Shown here one piece after another: positions 55,733 to 64,000 of a stretch of DNA of 64,000 nt. The stretch is from NCBI RefSeq assembly GCF_024363255.1, contig NZ_AP026070.1:1612001-1676000 (forward strand), written 5' to 3'. Both the position numbers and the translations under genes were made by a program. Origin of the DNA: Shewanella sp. NFH-SH190041 (lineage in GTDB: Bacteria; Pseudomonadota; Gammaproteobacteria; Enterobacterales; Shewanellaceae). Under the pieces are notes generated by a model. The model ran no database searches. It worked only from the letters and a program-made list of their open reading frames with translations, and had not been told where the DNA came from. Within the stretch, counting starts at the first letter, position 1; every line of letters starts with the position of its first letter.

Positions 55733-56050
55733 AAATTTCCCTATTAAGTCACGATAACTTTTTATTTGTTGCTTTAGTAAGCAGAAAGTGTGCCAAATAA
55801 AAAATGCTTTAAATACAAACTATTACTTTAGTCGTGGTGGTGATTACTATTTCGATTGTTGGTAACTTGCTAAATTTTAACAAAATTAACAATAAAATGG
55901 TCATAAACCTAATGGGGAAAACATCTAAAGGTGGATGAATAGTGTTTCGGTTAGGGGGAATTGCCAGTTGGCTTGTGTTATGGATAAACCAAGGTAATGA
56001 AAAAGCGCCATTTGGCGCTTTTTCATTTAGTGGGGAGTGAAATCAGCAGG
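55733..56050. other. Intergenic region between gltA and the efflux adaptor gene
   Basis: 318 bases, AT-rich, which should hold the adaptor promoter on the minus strand. Its only clear feature is the gltA terminator at 55996-56027, listed separately. Confidence 0.45.
55996..56027. terminator. Terminator after gltA
   Basis: A perfect 15-bp stem, AATGAAAAAGCGCCA and TGGCGCTTTTTCATT, around TT. A and T runs on both sides allow termination in either direction. Confidence 0.93.
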
Positions 56051-57340
56051 TTATTCCCGTTCGTTCAGGGGGATAAAATCCCGGGTATCTTTACCGGTAT
56101 ATAACTGACGAGGGCGACTGATTTTATGATCGGGTTGATCCAGCATCTCTTTCCAGTGAGCAATCCAGCCTGATGTGCGCGCTAAGGCGAAAATGACGGT
56201 GAACATGCTGGTCGGGATACCGATAGCTTTCATGATGATGCCAGAGTAAAAATCGACATTAGGGTAGAGTTTTTTGTCGATAAAGTAGGGATCTTCCAGT
56301 GCGATGCGTTCCAGCTCCATCGCCACATCCAGCAGAGGATCATTGATTTTCAGTTCATCGAGCACTTCATGACAGGTTTCGCGCATCACTTTAGCTCTTG
56401 GGTCAAAATTCTTGTAAACCCGGTGGCCAAAGCCCATCAGTCGGAATGGATCATCTTTGTCTTTGGCGCGGTCGATAAATTCCGGGATCCGGTCAACAGA
56501 ACCGATTTGTTCCAGCATATTCAGGCAGGCTTCATTCGCGCCGCCGTGGGCCGGTCCCCACAATGAAGCGATCCCTGCTGCAATGCAGGCAAAGGGGTTG
56601 GCACCAGATGAACCTGCTAGCCGAACAGTTGAGGTGGAGGCATTTTGTTCGTGATCTGCATGCAGTACAAAAATCCGATCCATTGCCCGCTCAATAATTG
56701 GATTGAGCTGATAGTCTTCGCTAGGCACTGCAAACATCATTTGCAGGAAATTACCGGCATAGCTCAGTTCATTGCGGGGATAGACGAAAGGCTGACCAAT
56801 TGAGTACTTGTAACACATCGCAGCAATGGTCGGCATTTTAGAGACCAAGCGAAAGGCTGCAGTTCGGCGATGTTTGGGATCTTTTACATCCAGCGAGTCC
56901 TGATAAAAAGCAGACAAAGCACCGGTTACGCCACAGAGCATGGCCATCGGATGAGCATCACGGCGGAATCCACGGAAGAAAAATGCCAGTTGCTCGTGCA
57001 CCATGGTATGGTTTTTAACAGTTTGCACAAATTCCCGGTACTGGGACTGATTCGGCAACTCGCCATAAAACAGTAGATAGCATAAATCCAGGTAGCTGGA
57101 TGACTCAGCAAGCTGATCAATCGGGTAACCCCGGTGTAACAACACCCCTTGATCACCGTCGATGTAGGTGATGGCAGACTCACAGGATGCTGTTGCCAGG
57201 AAGCCAGGGTCAAAGGTGAAGTACCCTTTTTGACCTAACTTGCTGATATCAATCACATCATGACCTGCAGTTCCTTGTAGTACAGGAAGTTCAATTGCAT
57301 CGTTTTCAGGCAATTCCAATTTGGCTTTTCTGTCAGCCAT
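56051..57340 (-). CDS. gltA: Citrate synthase (hexameric type II)
   Basis: First enzyme of the TCA cycle, condensing acetyl-CoA and oxaloacetate; 429 residues, close to the E. coli enzyme (427), which is an NADH-inhibited hexamer. Seen are the N-terminal [63 protein letters not shown], the catalytic His in [26 protein letters not shown], and the catalytic Asp and CoA region [17 protein letters not shown]. It is transcribed divergently from sdhCDAB, the arrangement common in enteric bacteria and Shewanella. Confidence 0.97.
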   Translation of the reverse strand: MADRKAKLELPENDAIELPVLQGTAGHDVIDISKLGQKGYFTFDPGFLATASCESAITYIDGDQGVLLHRGYPIDQLAESSSYLDLCYLLFYGELPNQSQYREFVQTVKNHTMVHEQLAFFFRGFRRDAHPMAMLCGVTGALSAFYQDSLDVKDPKHRRTAAFRLVSKMPTIAAMCYKYSIGQPFVYPRNELSYAGNFLQMMFAVPSEDYQLNPIIERAMDRIFVLHADHEQNASTSTVRLAGSSGANPFACIAAGIASLWGPAHGGANEACLNMLEQIGSVDRIPEFIDRAKDKDDPFRLMGFGHRVYKNFDPRAKVMRETCHEVLDELKINDPLLDVAMELERIALEDPYFIDKKLYPNVDFYSGIIMKAIGIPTSMFTVIFALARTSGWIAHWKEMLDQPDHKISRPRQLYTGKDTRDFIPLNERE

Positions 57341-57761
57341 ACCCAGTTCTCCTTACTTCATTCTCATGTGAGTGCGGCATATCAAACCCGCCATACTTTA
57401 CAGGTAACGCAGATCACATTTCAATTTAAATGAGTGTTTAAATTTGTTATACCTTTTAATGTAATTTTTGAATTAGATTGCAAGTTTCTTGTTGTGATAC
57501 ACATATTTTCAAAATAAAACAAAATTTCGATAATGTGATGTTTGTATTTGACATTTACGCTCTGTATACTTTTCTCGCCTATTTACGGCCGCAAACAGCA
57601 TCATTTGAATATCATTTTTTTTACAATCAAATAAGTGAGTTTTTAACTGGTAAACCGTTTGTTTAATATTGTCGTATATAGAGTCTGTGTAAGTGACTTG
57701 TGTCATGAAACAGCGTTTTAGTAACGATTCATATAACAAAAACAGTGCTCAATGGAGCTGA
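57341..57761. promoter_or_regulatory. Divergent gltA/sdhC promoter region
   Basis: 421 AT-rich bases between the two TCA operons. For sdhC, TTGTAT at 57542-57547 and TATACT at 57565-57570 are 17 bases apart. TGTGATACACATAT at 57495-57508 resembles half of a CRP/FNR-type site. No clear ArcA box was fixed. The gltA promoter must lie on the minus strand here. GGAG precedes the sdhC GTG start. Confidence 0.5.
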
Positions 57762-58148
57762 GTGAGCAGAAACGTGAAAAAGCAAAGACCTGTCCATCTC
57801 GATTTGCAGACAATTCGTTTCCCCGCGACTGCAATCGCTTCCATCCTTCACCGAATTTCCGGCGTTATCATGCTTTTTGCCATTGGCATTCTGCTCTGGT
57901 TGCTCAACACTTCGTTGTCATCCAGTGACGGGTTTGCTGAGGTAATCGCTATGATGCAGGCCCCCATCGTTAAATTGATGCTGTGGGGTATTTTGACTGC
58001 GCTGGGTTATCACTTGCTGGCAGGAATACGCCATTTAGTGATGGAGTTAGGGGAAGGTGAAGAATTGTCCGCCGGTTTGATGTCCGCCAAGTTGACATTT
58101 GTGCTGGCCATTCTGTTATCCATCATTGCGGGGTTCTGGCTATGGTAA
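57762..58148 (+). CDS. sdhC: Succinate dehydrogenase cytochrome b556 subunit
   Basis: Membrane anchor subunit that binds heme b and ubiquinone with SdhD. 128 residues, as in E. coli. The GTG start is chosen because MSRNVKKQRPVHLDLQTIRFP aligns end to end with E. coli SdhC. Three membrane helices are seen; SILHRISGVIML holds the quinone-site Ser/Arg, and GYHLLAGIRHLVMELG holds the heme-ligand His. It is first in sdhCDAB and overlaps sdhD by seven bases. Confidence 0.96.
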   Translation: MSRNVKKQRPVHLDLQTIRFPATAIASILHRISGVIMLFAIGILLWLLNTSLSSSDGFAEVIAMMQAPIVKLMLWGILTALGYHLLAGIRHLVMELGEGEELSAGLMSAKLTFVLAILLSIIAGFWLW

Positions 58149-58489
58149 CCAATGCAGCAAGTTTCGGACGCAGTGGTGTCCATGATTTTATTCTTATCCG
58201 TGCCAGTGCTGTGGTTCTGGCTTCCTATGTGATTTTCCTCGTGGCTTATATCGCGCTGAATGCTCCATTGAGCTTTGTCTCTTGGCAGGGGTTATTTGCT
58301 GCGCTGCCGATGAAAATTTATACCCTGGTGACCCTGATTGCACTGCTTATCCATACATGGATTGGTGTGTGGCAGGTGCTAACCGATTACATCAAGCACA
58401 CTGCCTTGCGTGGTCTGCTGCAATTTGCCTTTGTTGTTGCGGCGTTTAGCTATCTTGCCGCCGGTTTAATTATTGTATGGGGTGTTTAA
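58142..58489 (+). CDS. sdhD: Succinate dehydrogenase membrane anchor subunit
   Basis: 115 residues, three membrane helices. The N-terminal GRSGVHDFILIRASAVVLASYVIF resembles E. coli SdhD with the Arg that contacts quinone. HTWIGVWQVLTDYIKHTALRGLLQ contains the heme-ligand His and the Asp-Tyr pair of the quinone site. It overlaps sdhC and ends immediately before the sdhA start. Confidence 0.95.
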   Translation: MVTNAASFGRSGVHDFILIRASAVVLASYVIFLVAYIALNAPLSFVSWQGLFAALPMKIYTLVTLIALLIHTWIGVWQVLTDYIKHTALRGLLQFAFVVAAFSYLAAGLIIVWGV

Positions 58490-60256
58490 GTGACTATTCC
58501 AGTTCGCGAATTTGATGCCGTGGTGATCGGTGCCGGTGGTGCTGGTATGCGTGCGGCGCTACAGATCTCTAAAGAGGGCAAAAGCTGTGCCCTGTTGTCT
58601 AAAGTGTTTCCCACTCGTTCCCATACTGTGTCAGCCCAGGGGGGGATCACGGTTGCGCTGGGTAATGCCCATGAGGATAACTGGGAATACCATATGTACG
58701 ACACGGTGAAAGGTTCTGATTTTATTGGCGACCAAGACGCTATTGAATATATGTGTCAAACCGGTCCGGAAGCCATTATTGAGTTGGAGCGCATGGGGTT
58801 GCCATTTTCTCGTTTTGACAATGGCACTATTTATCAGCGTCCCTTTGGGGGACAGTCGAAAAATTTTGGTGGCGAGCAGGCAGCTCGCACGGCAGCAGCT
58901 GCGGATCGAACCGGGCATGCGCTATTGCACTGCCTGTATCAGCAAAATGTTAAAAATAAGACTCAGGTGTTTTCTGAGTGGTATGCCCTGGATTTGGTGA
59001 AAAATGCTGATGGCGCCATTGTCGGTTGTACTGCTATCGATATTGAAAGTGGTGAGATTGTTTATTTCAAAGCTAAGGCTACTGTGCTGGCGACTGGTGG
59101 GGCTGGGCGAATTTATGCTTCCACTACCAATGCCCATATTAATACCGGTGACGGTGTTGGCATGGCAGCCCGGGCTGGCGTGCAACTACAAGATATGGAA
59201 ATGTGGCAGTTTCACCCAACAGGTATTGCCGGTGCCGGAGTATTGGTAACCGAAGGGTGCCGTGGTGAAGGTGGCTACTTGCTGAACAAGGATGGTGAGC
59301 GCTTTATGGAGCGTTATGCCCCTAATGCCAAGGATTTAGCTTCTCGCGATGTGGTAGCTCGCTCAATGATGACGGAAATCCGTGAAGGGCGAGGTTGTGA
59401 AGGCCCCATGGGACCGCATCTTAAACTTAAGTTGGATCACCTCGGCAAGGAAACCCTAGAAGCTAGGCTGCCCGGGGTGTGTGAGTTATCACGTACTTTT
59501 GCCCATATTGATCCGGCAGATGGGCCGATTCCGGTTATTCCAACCTGCCATTATATGATGGGAGGTCTACCGGCGAAGATTAGCGGTCAGGTGATCCACC
59601 GTAATGAGGATGGCAGTGAAACCGATATCATCGGCTTGTTTGCTGTTGGTGAAATTGCCTGTGTGTCGGTGCACGGCGCTAACCGATTAGGCGGTAACTC
59701 CTTGCTGGACTTAGTGGTATTTGGTCGTGCAGCTGGTCAGCATCTTGGACAGGCGTTGGATGAAACGCCGGATCCTCAGCCTGCCAGTGAGGCGGAGATT
59801 GAGCAGTCTCTGTCCCGACTCAAACGATGGGAAAGTAATCAAGACGGTGAAGACCCCGCCGTGATTCGAAAAGATTTGCAGATGTGTATGCAATTGAATT
59901 TCTCGGTATTTCGCAGTGGTGAGCCAATGAAAGAGGGCCTTGCTGAACTGCAGCAAATTCGTGAGCGGTTACATAATGCAAAATTGTCTGATAATTCGCG
60001 AGAATTTAATACGCAGCGGATTGAATGCTTGGAGCTGGATAATCTGATGGCTACCGCTATTGCCACTGCTTACGCGGCTAACTTCCGCACAGAAAGTCGC
60101 GGCGCCCACTCCCGAGAAGATTTCCCCGAGCGGGATGATGAACAGTGGTTATGTCACTCGTTATTTGACCCGGTTACCGAGCAGATGAGCCGCCGTGAAG
60201 TGAATATGGCGCCAAAAACTCGGGAAGCATTCCCGCCCAAGAAACGGACTTACTAA
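58490..60256 (+). CDS. sdhA: Succinate dehydrogenase flavoprotein subunit
   Basis: Catalytic subunit oxidising succinate to fumarate with covalently bound FAD; 588 residues, the E. coli length. The start is GTG directly after the sdhD stop. The Rossmann motif is [19 protein letters not shown]. The FAD-linked His lies in [59 protein letters not shown], the active-site Arg/His regions ([36 protein letters not shown]) and the C-terminal [15 protein letters not shown] are intact. Confidence 0.97.
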   Translation: MTIPVREFDAVVIGAGGAGMRAALQISKEGKSCALLSKVFPTRSHTVSAQGGITVALGNAHEDNWEYHMYDTVKGSDFIGDQDAIEYMCQTGPEAIIELERMGLPFSRFDNGTIYQRPFGGQSKNFGGEQAARTAAAADRTGHALLHCLYQQNVKNKTQVFSEWYALDLVKNADGAIVGCTAIDIESGEIVYFKAKATVLATGGAGRIYASTTNAHINTGDGVGMAARAGVQLQDMEMWQFHPTGIAGAGVLVTEGCRGEGGYLLNKDGERFMERYAPNAKDLASRDVVARSMMTEIREGRGCEGPMGPHLKLKLDHLGKETLEARLPGVCELSRTFAHIDPADGPIPVIPTCHYMMGGLPAKISGQVIHRNEDGSETDIIGLFAVGEIACVSVHGANRLGGNSLLDLVVFGRAAGQHLGQALDETPDPQPASEAEIEQSLSRLKRWESNQDGEDPAVIRKDLQMCMQLNFSVFRSGEPMKEGLAELQQIRERLHNAKLSDNSREFNTQRIECLELDNLMATAIATAYAANFRTESRGAHSREDFPERDDEQWLCHSLFDPVTEQMSRREVNMAPKTREAFPPKKRTY

Positions 60257-60269
60257 GGAGGAGACGATA

Positions 60270-60977
60270 ATGAAACTGCAATTTTCTCTCTATCGTTATA
60301 ATCCCGATGTGGATACTAAGCCCAGAATGCAGGATTACAGTCTGGATGTGGCTGATGGCACAGACATGATGGTACTTGATGCGCTGTTATTGCTAAAAGA
60401 GCAAGATCCCACCTTAGCGTTCCGCCGTTCCTGCCGTGAAGGTGTATGTGGCAGTGATGGCATGAATATCAATGGTAAAAATGGTTTAGCCTGTATCACC
60501 CCAATCTCTGCACTCAAGGGCAATAAGGTGGTGATTCGTCCCCTGCCGGGGATGCCGGTGGTACGAGATTTAGTGGTCGATCTGTCACAATTTTATCAGC
60601 AATACGAAAAAATTAAGCCTTACCTGATTAACGATGGAAAAACCCCTGCGCGGGAAAATCTGCAGTCACCGGAAGAGCGGGCTCATTTAGACGGGTTATA
60701 TGAGTGCATTATGTGCGCCTGTTGCTCCACTGCTTGCCCGTCATTTTGGTGGAATCCGGATAAATTCATCGGCCCAAGTGGGCTGTTGCATGCTTATCGC
60801 TTTTTGATTGATAGCCGGGATACGGCAACTGAGCAGCGGCTTGATGAGTTAGATGATGCCTACAGTGTGTTCCGCTGTCACAGTATCATGAACTGTGTGG
60901 ATGTTTGCCCCAAAGGGCTTAATCCGACTAAGGCGATTGGCCACATCAGATCCATGTTGCTAAACCGGGCGGTGTAG
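60270..60977 (+). CDS. sdhB: Succinate dehydrogenase iron-sulfur subunit
   Basis: Electron-transfer subunit with three iron-sulfur clusters; 235 residues. The [2Fe-2S] cysteines lie in SCREGVCGSDGMNINGKNGLAC, [4Fe-4S] in CIMCACCSTACP, and [3Fe-4S] in CHSIMNCVDVCPKGLNP together with the middle group. AAGGAGGAG lies before the ATG, 13 bases after sdhA. It is the last gene of the sdh operon; a strong hairpin follows before sucA. Confidence 0.97.
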   Translation: MKLQFSLYRYNPDVDTKPRMQDYSLDVADGTDMMVLDALLLLKEQDPTLAFRRSCREGVCGSDGMNINGKNGLACITPISALKGNKVVIRPLPGMPVVRDLVVDLSQFYQQYEKIKPYLINDGKTPARENLQSPEERAHLDGLYECIMCACCSTACPSFWWNPDKFIGPSGLLHAYRFLIDSRDTATEQRLDELDDAYSVFRCHSIMNCVDVCPKGLNPTKAIGHIRSMLLNRAV

Positions 60978-61021
60978 ATGCAAGATACTGAACAACAACT
61001 TATAATTGATTAGCTCGTCGG

Positions 61022-61057
61022 GAGTCACTTTCCACTTCGGTGGATGGTGACTCTTTT
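61022..61057 (+). terminator. Terminator-like hairpin between sdhB and sucA
   Basis: GAGTCAC and GTGACTC enclose a TT/TG internal loop, then TCCAC, a TTCG tetraloop and GTGGA, giving 12 base pairs, followed by TTTT. It probably ends or reduces sdh transcription into sucA. Confidence 0.7.
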
Positions 61058-61165
61058 GTGTCAGGGATGATGGCAGGCCGCAATGCTGGAGTTGAGGCGC
61101 GGCACCAATTTAGTAGTACGCGGGACATCAGTCCGGCGTGTGTATCAAGTTTGAAAGGAATAACA

Positions 61166-63985
61166 ATGCAGCAAGGCACAATGAAAGCCTGGCTCGAATC
61201 ATCTCACCTCAGCGGTGCAAATTCGACCTATGTGGAAGAGATGTATGAGGCCTATCAGGACGATCCCGCATCAGTCACTGATGACTGGCGGGCAGTGTTT
61301 GATAATCTTCCTGCCGTTAATGGGACTCCGGCGGACGTGCCGGAAGCGGCCCATTCCAAAATCCGTGATTATTTTCGCAGCTTAGCATTGGATGGGCGCC
61401 GTGGCGGCCACAGTCGGGTGTCTGATCCCGATCTTGATGCTAAACAGGTGAAAGTTCTGCAGTTGATTAATGCCTACCGTTTCCGCGGGCACCAAAATGC
61501 TAATTTGGATCCGCTTGGGCTGTGGAAACGTGAGCCGGTTAAAGAGTTAGATCCGGCTTTTCACGGTTTAGACAGCGAAGATTTGGATCAAGAGTTTAAT
61601 ACCGGTTCTTTTGCCCACGGTGGTGAGACCATGAAGTTGGCCAATTTGGTCAGTGCACTTCAGTCCACTTATTGCGGTTCTATTGGTGCGGAATATATGC
61701 ATATTACCGACACTGAAGAGAAACGTTGGATCCAGCAACAACTGGAGCCGTCATTAGGGCATCAAGGTTTATCCGGTGCGGAAAAGACCCGGATTTTAGA
61801 AGGGCTGAATGCCGCTGAGGGGATGGAAAAGTATCTAGGGGCTAAGTTCCCAGGGGCAAAGCGCTTTTCTCTTGAAGGCGGTGACTCTTTGGTGCCTATG
61901 TTGCGCGAGATCCTCTATCGCGCCGGTGAAGCGGGCACCAAGGAAATTGTGGTTGGTATGGCGCACCGAGGCCGGCTGAATGTCTTGGTGAATATTCTCG
62001 GTAAGCGTCCTGCTGAACTGTTTGCTGAATTTGCCGGTAAGCATAAAGGTGAGTTGGGCTCCGGGGATGTGAAATATCATCAGGGCTTCTCTTCTGATTT
62101 TGAAACGCCAGGTGGCAATATCCATCTGGCGTTAGCATTTAACCCCTCCCACTTAGAGATTGTTAATCCTGTGGTGATGGGGTCGGTTCGTGCCCGTCAA
62201 GACCGTCGCCAGTGTGATTCGCTGCAAGTGATGCCAATCACCATCCATGGTGATTCAGCCATTGCTGGTCAGGGCATAGTGCAAGAGACATTTAATATGT
62301 CGCAGACCCGAGGGTTTAAGGTTGGCGGCAGTATCCGGATTGTGGTGAACAATCAAGTGGGCTTTACCACCTCTCTGCATCAAGATGTCCGTTCGACCGA
62401 GTACTGTACTGATATTGCCAAAATGGTGCAGGCACCGATTTTCCACGTCAATGCTGATGATCCTGAAGCGGTTGCTTTTGTGTCGCGTCTGGCGGTTGAT
62501 TACCGCAATACCTTCCGCCGAGATGTGGTGATTGAGTTGGTTTGTTACCGCCGGCATGGCCATAACGAAGCCGATGAGCCTAGTGCAACTCAGCCGTTGA
62601 TGTACGCCAAAATCAAAAAGCATCCAACGCCGCGCAAACTCTATGCTGACAAGCTGATTGCTGAGCAAACTCTGGGGCAGGATGATGTGACCGCCATGGT
62701 GAATGGTTATCGGGATGCATTGGATAAGGGCGACTGTGTCGTGAAAGAATGGCGGCCAATGACCCTGCATACTGTGGATTGGAGCCCATACCTAGGACAT
62801 GACTGGGATGTCGCTTATCAGGCAGAGATGCCATTAAGCCGCCTGCTTAATCTGGCTAAAAAGCTGACTGATATTCCAGAAGGGCACAAATTACAGTCCC
62901 GGGTTGCGAAAATTTATAAAGACCGTCTGGCGATGGCTAATGGTGAGAAGCCGCTGGATTGGGGGTTTGCCGAAACCCTGGCTTATGCCTCTATTTTGGA
63001 AGACCGTCGCCGGGTACGTCTGACAGGACAAGACTCCGGCCGGGGGACGTTCTTCCACCGCCACTCGGTACTGCATAACCAAAATGATGCCACGACTTAT
63101 CTGCCGCTGCGCCATGTAGCTGACAATCAGGGTGAGATAGACATTATTGACTCTGTGTTGTCAGAAGCTTCCGTGTTGGCTTTTGAATACGGTTATGCCA
63201 CTGCCGAGCCGGGCGGGCTGACCATTTGGGAAGCTCAGTTTGGTGATTTTGCCAACTGTGCTCAGGTGGTTATTGATCAGTTTGTCTCTTCCGGTGAGCA
63301 GAAGTGGGGACGTTTATGTGGTTTAACCCTGTTGTTACCTCATGGTTATGAGGGGCAGGGGCCGGAGCATTCCAGCGCTCGTTTAGAGCGTTTCTTGCAA
63401 CTGTGTGCAAACCACAATATGCAGGTATGTGTGCCCTCGACTCCAGCTCAGGTTTATCACATGCTGCGCCGTCAAGTGGTTCGCCCTATGCGCCGACCAC
63501 TGATAGTCATGTCTCCTAAGTCATTGTTGCGTCACCCTATGGCAGTATCCAGTTTGGAAGACTTAGCGCTGGGGCAATTCCAGAATGTGATTGGTGAAGT
63601 GGATGAGCTGGACTGCAGTCAGGTCGATAGAGTCGTGCTCTGTAGTGGTAAAGTGTACTTTGAACTGCTGGAAAAGCGGCGGGCTGAGGAATTGCATAAT
63701 GTTGCCATTATCCGGGTGGAGCAGCTCTATCCTTTCCCCCATGATGAGATGCAAAAACATTTGGCTAAATTCCAGCATGTGACTGATTTTGTCTGGTGCC
63801 AAGAAGAGCCTCAGAATCAAGGGGCCTGGTATTGTAGTCAGCACCATTTCTGGGCGGCTATTCCCGCCGGTGCCAGACTGCATTATGCCGGACGTGAAGC
63901 CTCTGCGGCTCCTGCCTGTGGTTACCCTGAGCTGCATGCTTTGCAGCAGCAGGAACTGATTAATACTGCGCTGAATATTAAGTAA
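61166..63985 (+). CDS. sucA: 2-oxoglutarate dehydrogenase E1 component
   Basis: Thiamine-diphosphate decarboxylase subunit of the 2-oxoglutarate dehydrogenase complex, producing the succinyl group passed to SucB. The start at 61166 (MQQGTMKAWLESSHLSGANSTY) has AAGGA upstream and gives 939 residues (E. coli 933); the frame open back to 61040 crosses the terminator hairpin and is not used. Seen are YRFRGHQNANLDPLG, EYMHITDTEEKRW, RFSLEGGDSLVPML, GMAHRGRLNVLVNILGK, HGDSAIAGQGIVQETFNM and the thiamine-binding HVNADDPEAV...YRRHGHNEADEPSATQP, all intact. SucB should follow just beyond the window. Confidence 0.97.
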   Translation: MQQGTMKAWLESSHLSGANSTYVEEMYEAYQDDPASVTDDWRAVFDNLPAVNGTPADVPEAAHSKIRDYFRSLALDGRRGGHSRVSDPDLDAKQVKVLQLINAYRFRGHQNANLDPLGLWKREPVKELDPAFHGLDSEDLDQEFNTGSFAHGGETMKLANLVSALQSTYCGSIGAEYMHITDTEEKRWIQQQLEPSLGHQGLSGAEKTRILEGLNAAEGMEKYLGAKFPGAKRFSLEGGDSLVPMLREILYRAGEAGTKEIVVGMAHRGRLNVLVNILGKRPAELFAEFAGKHKGELGSGDVKYHQGFSSDFETPGGNIHLALAFNPSHLEIVNPVVMGSVRARQDRRQCDSLQVMPITIHGDSAIAGQGIVQETFNMSQTRGFKVGGSIRIVVNNQVGFTTSLHQDVRSTEYCTDIAKMVQAPIFHVNADDPEAVAFVSRLAVDYRNTFRRDVVIELVCYRRHGHNEADEPSATQPLMYAKIKKHPTPRKLYADKLIAEQTLGQDDVTAMVNGYRDALDKGDCVVKEWRPMTLHTVDWSPYLGHDWDVAYQAEMPLSRLLNLAKKLTDIPEGHKLQSRVAKIYKDRLAMANGEKPLDWGFAETLAYASILEDRRRVRLTGQDSGRGTFFHRHSVLHNQNDATTYLPLRHVADNQGEIDIIDSVLSEASVLAFEYGYATAEPGGLTIWEAQFGDFANCAQVVIDQFVSSGEQKWGRLCGLTLLLPHGYEGQGPEHSSARLERFLQLCANHNMQVCVPSTPAQVYHMLRRQVVRPMRRPLIVMSPKSLLRHPMAVSSLEDLALGQFQNVIGEVDELDCSQVDRVVLCSGKVYFELLEKRRAEELHNVAIIRVEQLYPFPHDEMQKHLAKFQHVTDFVWCQEEPQNQGAWYCSQHHFWAAIPAGARLHYAGREASAAPACGYPELHALQQQELINTALNIK

Positions 63986-64000
63986 TAGATAATTTATAAA

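Overview
The window looks like chromosomal DNA from a gammaproteobacterium of the order Alteromonadales, most likely Shewanella or a close relative. The evidence is conserved gene order (apt-dnaX-ybaB-recR-htpG-cnoX-adk-gsk, topA beside cysB, nagZ-ycfP, mfd beside csiV, lolCDE, comEC-msbA-lpxK-ycaR, gltA divergent from sdhCDAB-sucA), two large TonB-dependent receptors with the IEVTGSRI N-terminus, and an Hvf-type cysteine-rich peptide operon. No rRNA, tRNA or CRISPR array was recognised. The species cannot be fixed from this stretch.

Layout. 1-5.9 kb: two paralogous TonB-dependent receptors, the first cut by the window edge. 5.97-6.95 kb (minus): tRNA-dihydrouridine synthase dusC. 7.2-9.5 kb: hvfABC, a ribosomally made, post-translationally modified metal-binding peptide system whose precursor carries 13 EGKCG motifs. 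9.5-10.1 kb: a Fur-box promoter, a 40-residue membrane peptide and a DUF454 protein. 10.15-11.12 kb: an intact IS1595-family element with an 8-bp target duplication. 11.26-22.3 kb: a receiver protein that lacks its phospho-acceptor Asp, then the nucleotide-salvage, replication and chaperone block from apt to gsk, with a sigma-32 promoter before htpG. 22.4-25.5 kb (minus): a dicarboxylate/amino-acid symporter and astB. 25.9-35.4 kb: topA, a coiled-coil membrane protein, cysB, sdaA, nagZ-ycfP, a 1.1-kb non-coding stretch with a candidate small RNA, and acyP. 35.4-40.5 kb (minus): csiV, mfd and a degenerate PilZ-like protein. 40.6-50.5 kb: lolCDE, a DUF2062 protein, comEC, msbA, lpxK and ycaR. 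50.6-54.6 kb: a pile of at least five insertion sequences. 54.1-55.7 kb (minus): a broken RND efflux operon. 56-64 kb: gltA, sdhCDAB and sucA of the TCA cycle.

How the genes work together. Much of the window is core metabolism and envelope biogenesis: lipoprotein release (LolCDE), lipid A flipping and phosphorylation (MsbA, LpxK), murein recycling (NagZ), cell-shape maintenance (CsiV) and the citrate synthase/succinate dehydrogenase/2-oxoglutarate dehydrogenase segment. The accessory parts are the hvf operon and the IS pile. In the IS pile, a complete IS3-family copy has different truncated elements on its two sides and no target duplication. That suggests a recombination junction that removed the usual neighbour of ycaR (kdsB) and beheaded an efflux pump gene.

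The most notable items are the 13-motif HvfA precursor with a strong hairpin between hvfA and hvfBC, the Fur-box microprotein locus just downstream, the Gly-for-Asp receiver, a possible switchable leader that masks the dnaX ribosome binding site, an unusually long DnaX linker, an 11-bp frame-shifting tandem repeat at the end of csiV, and a terminator-ended structured RNA upstream of acyP.
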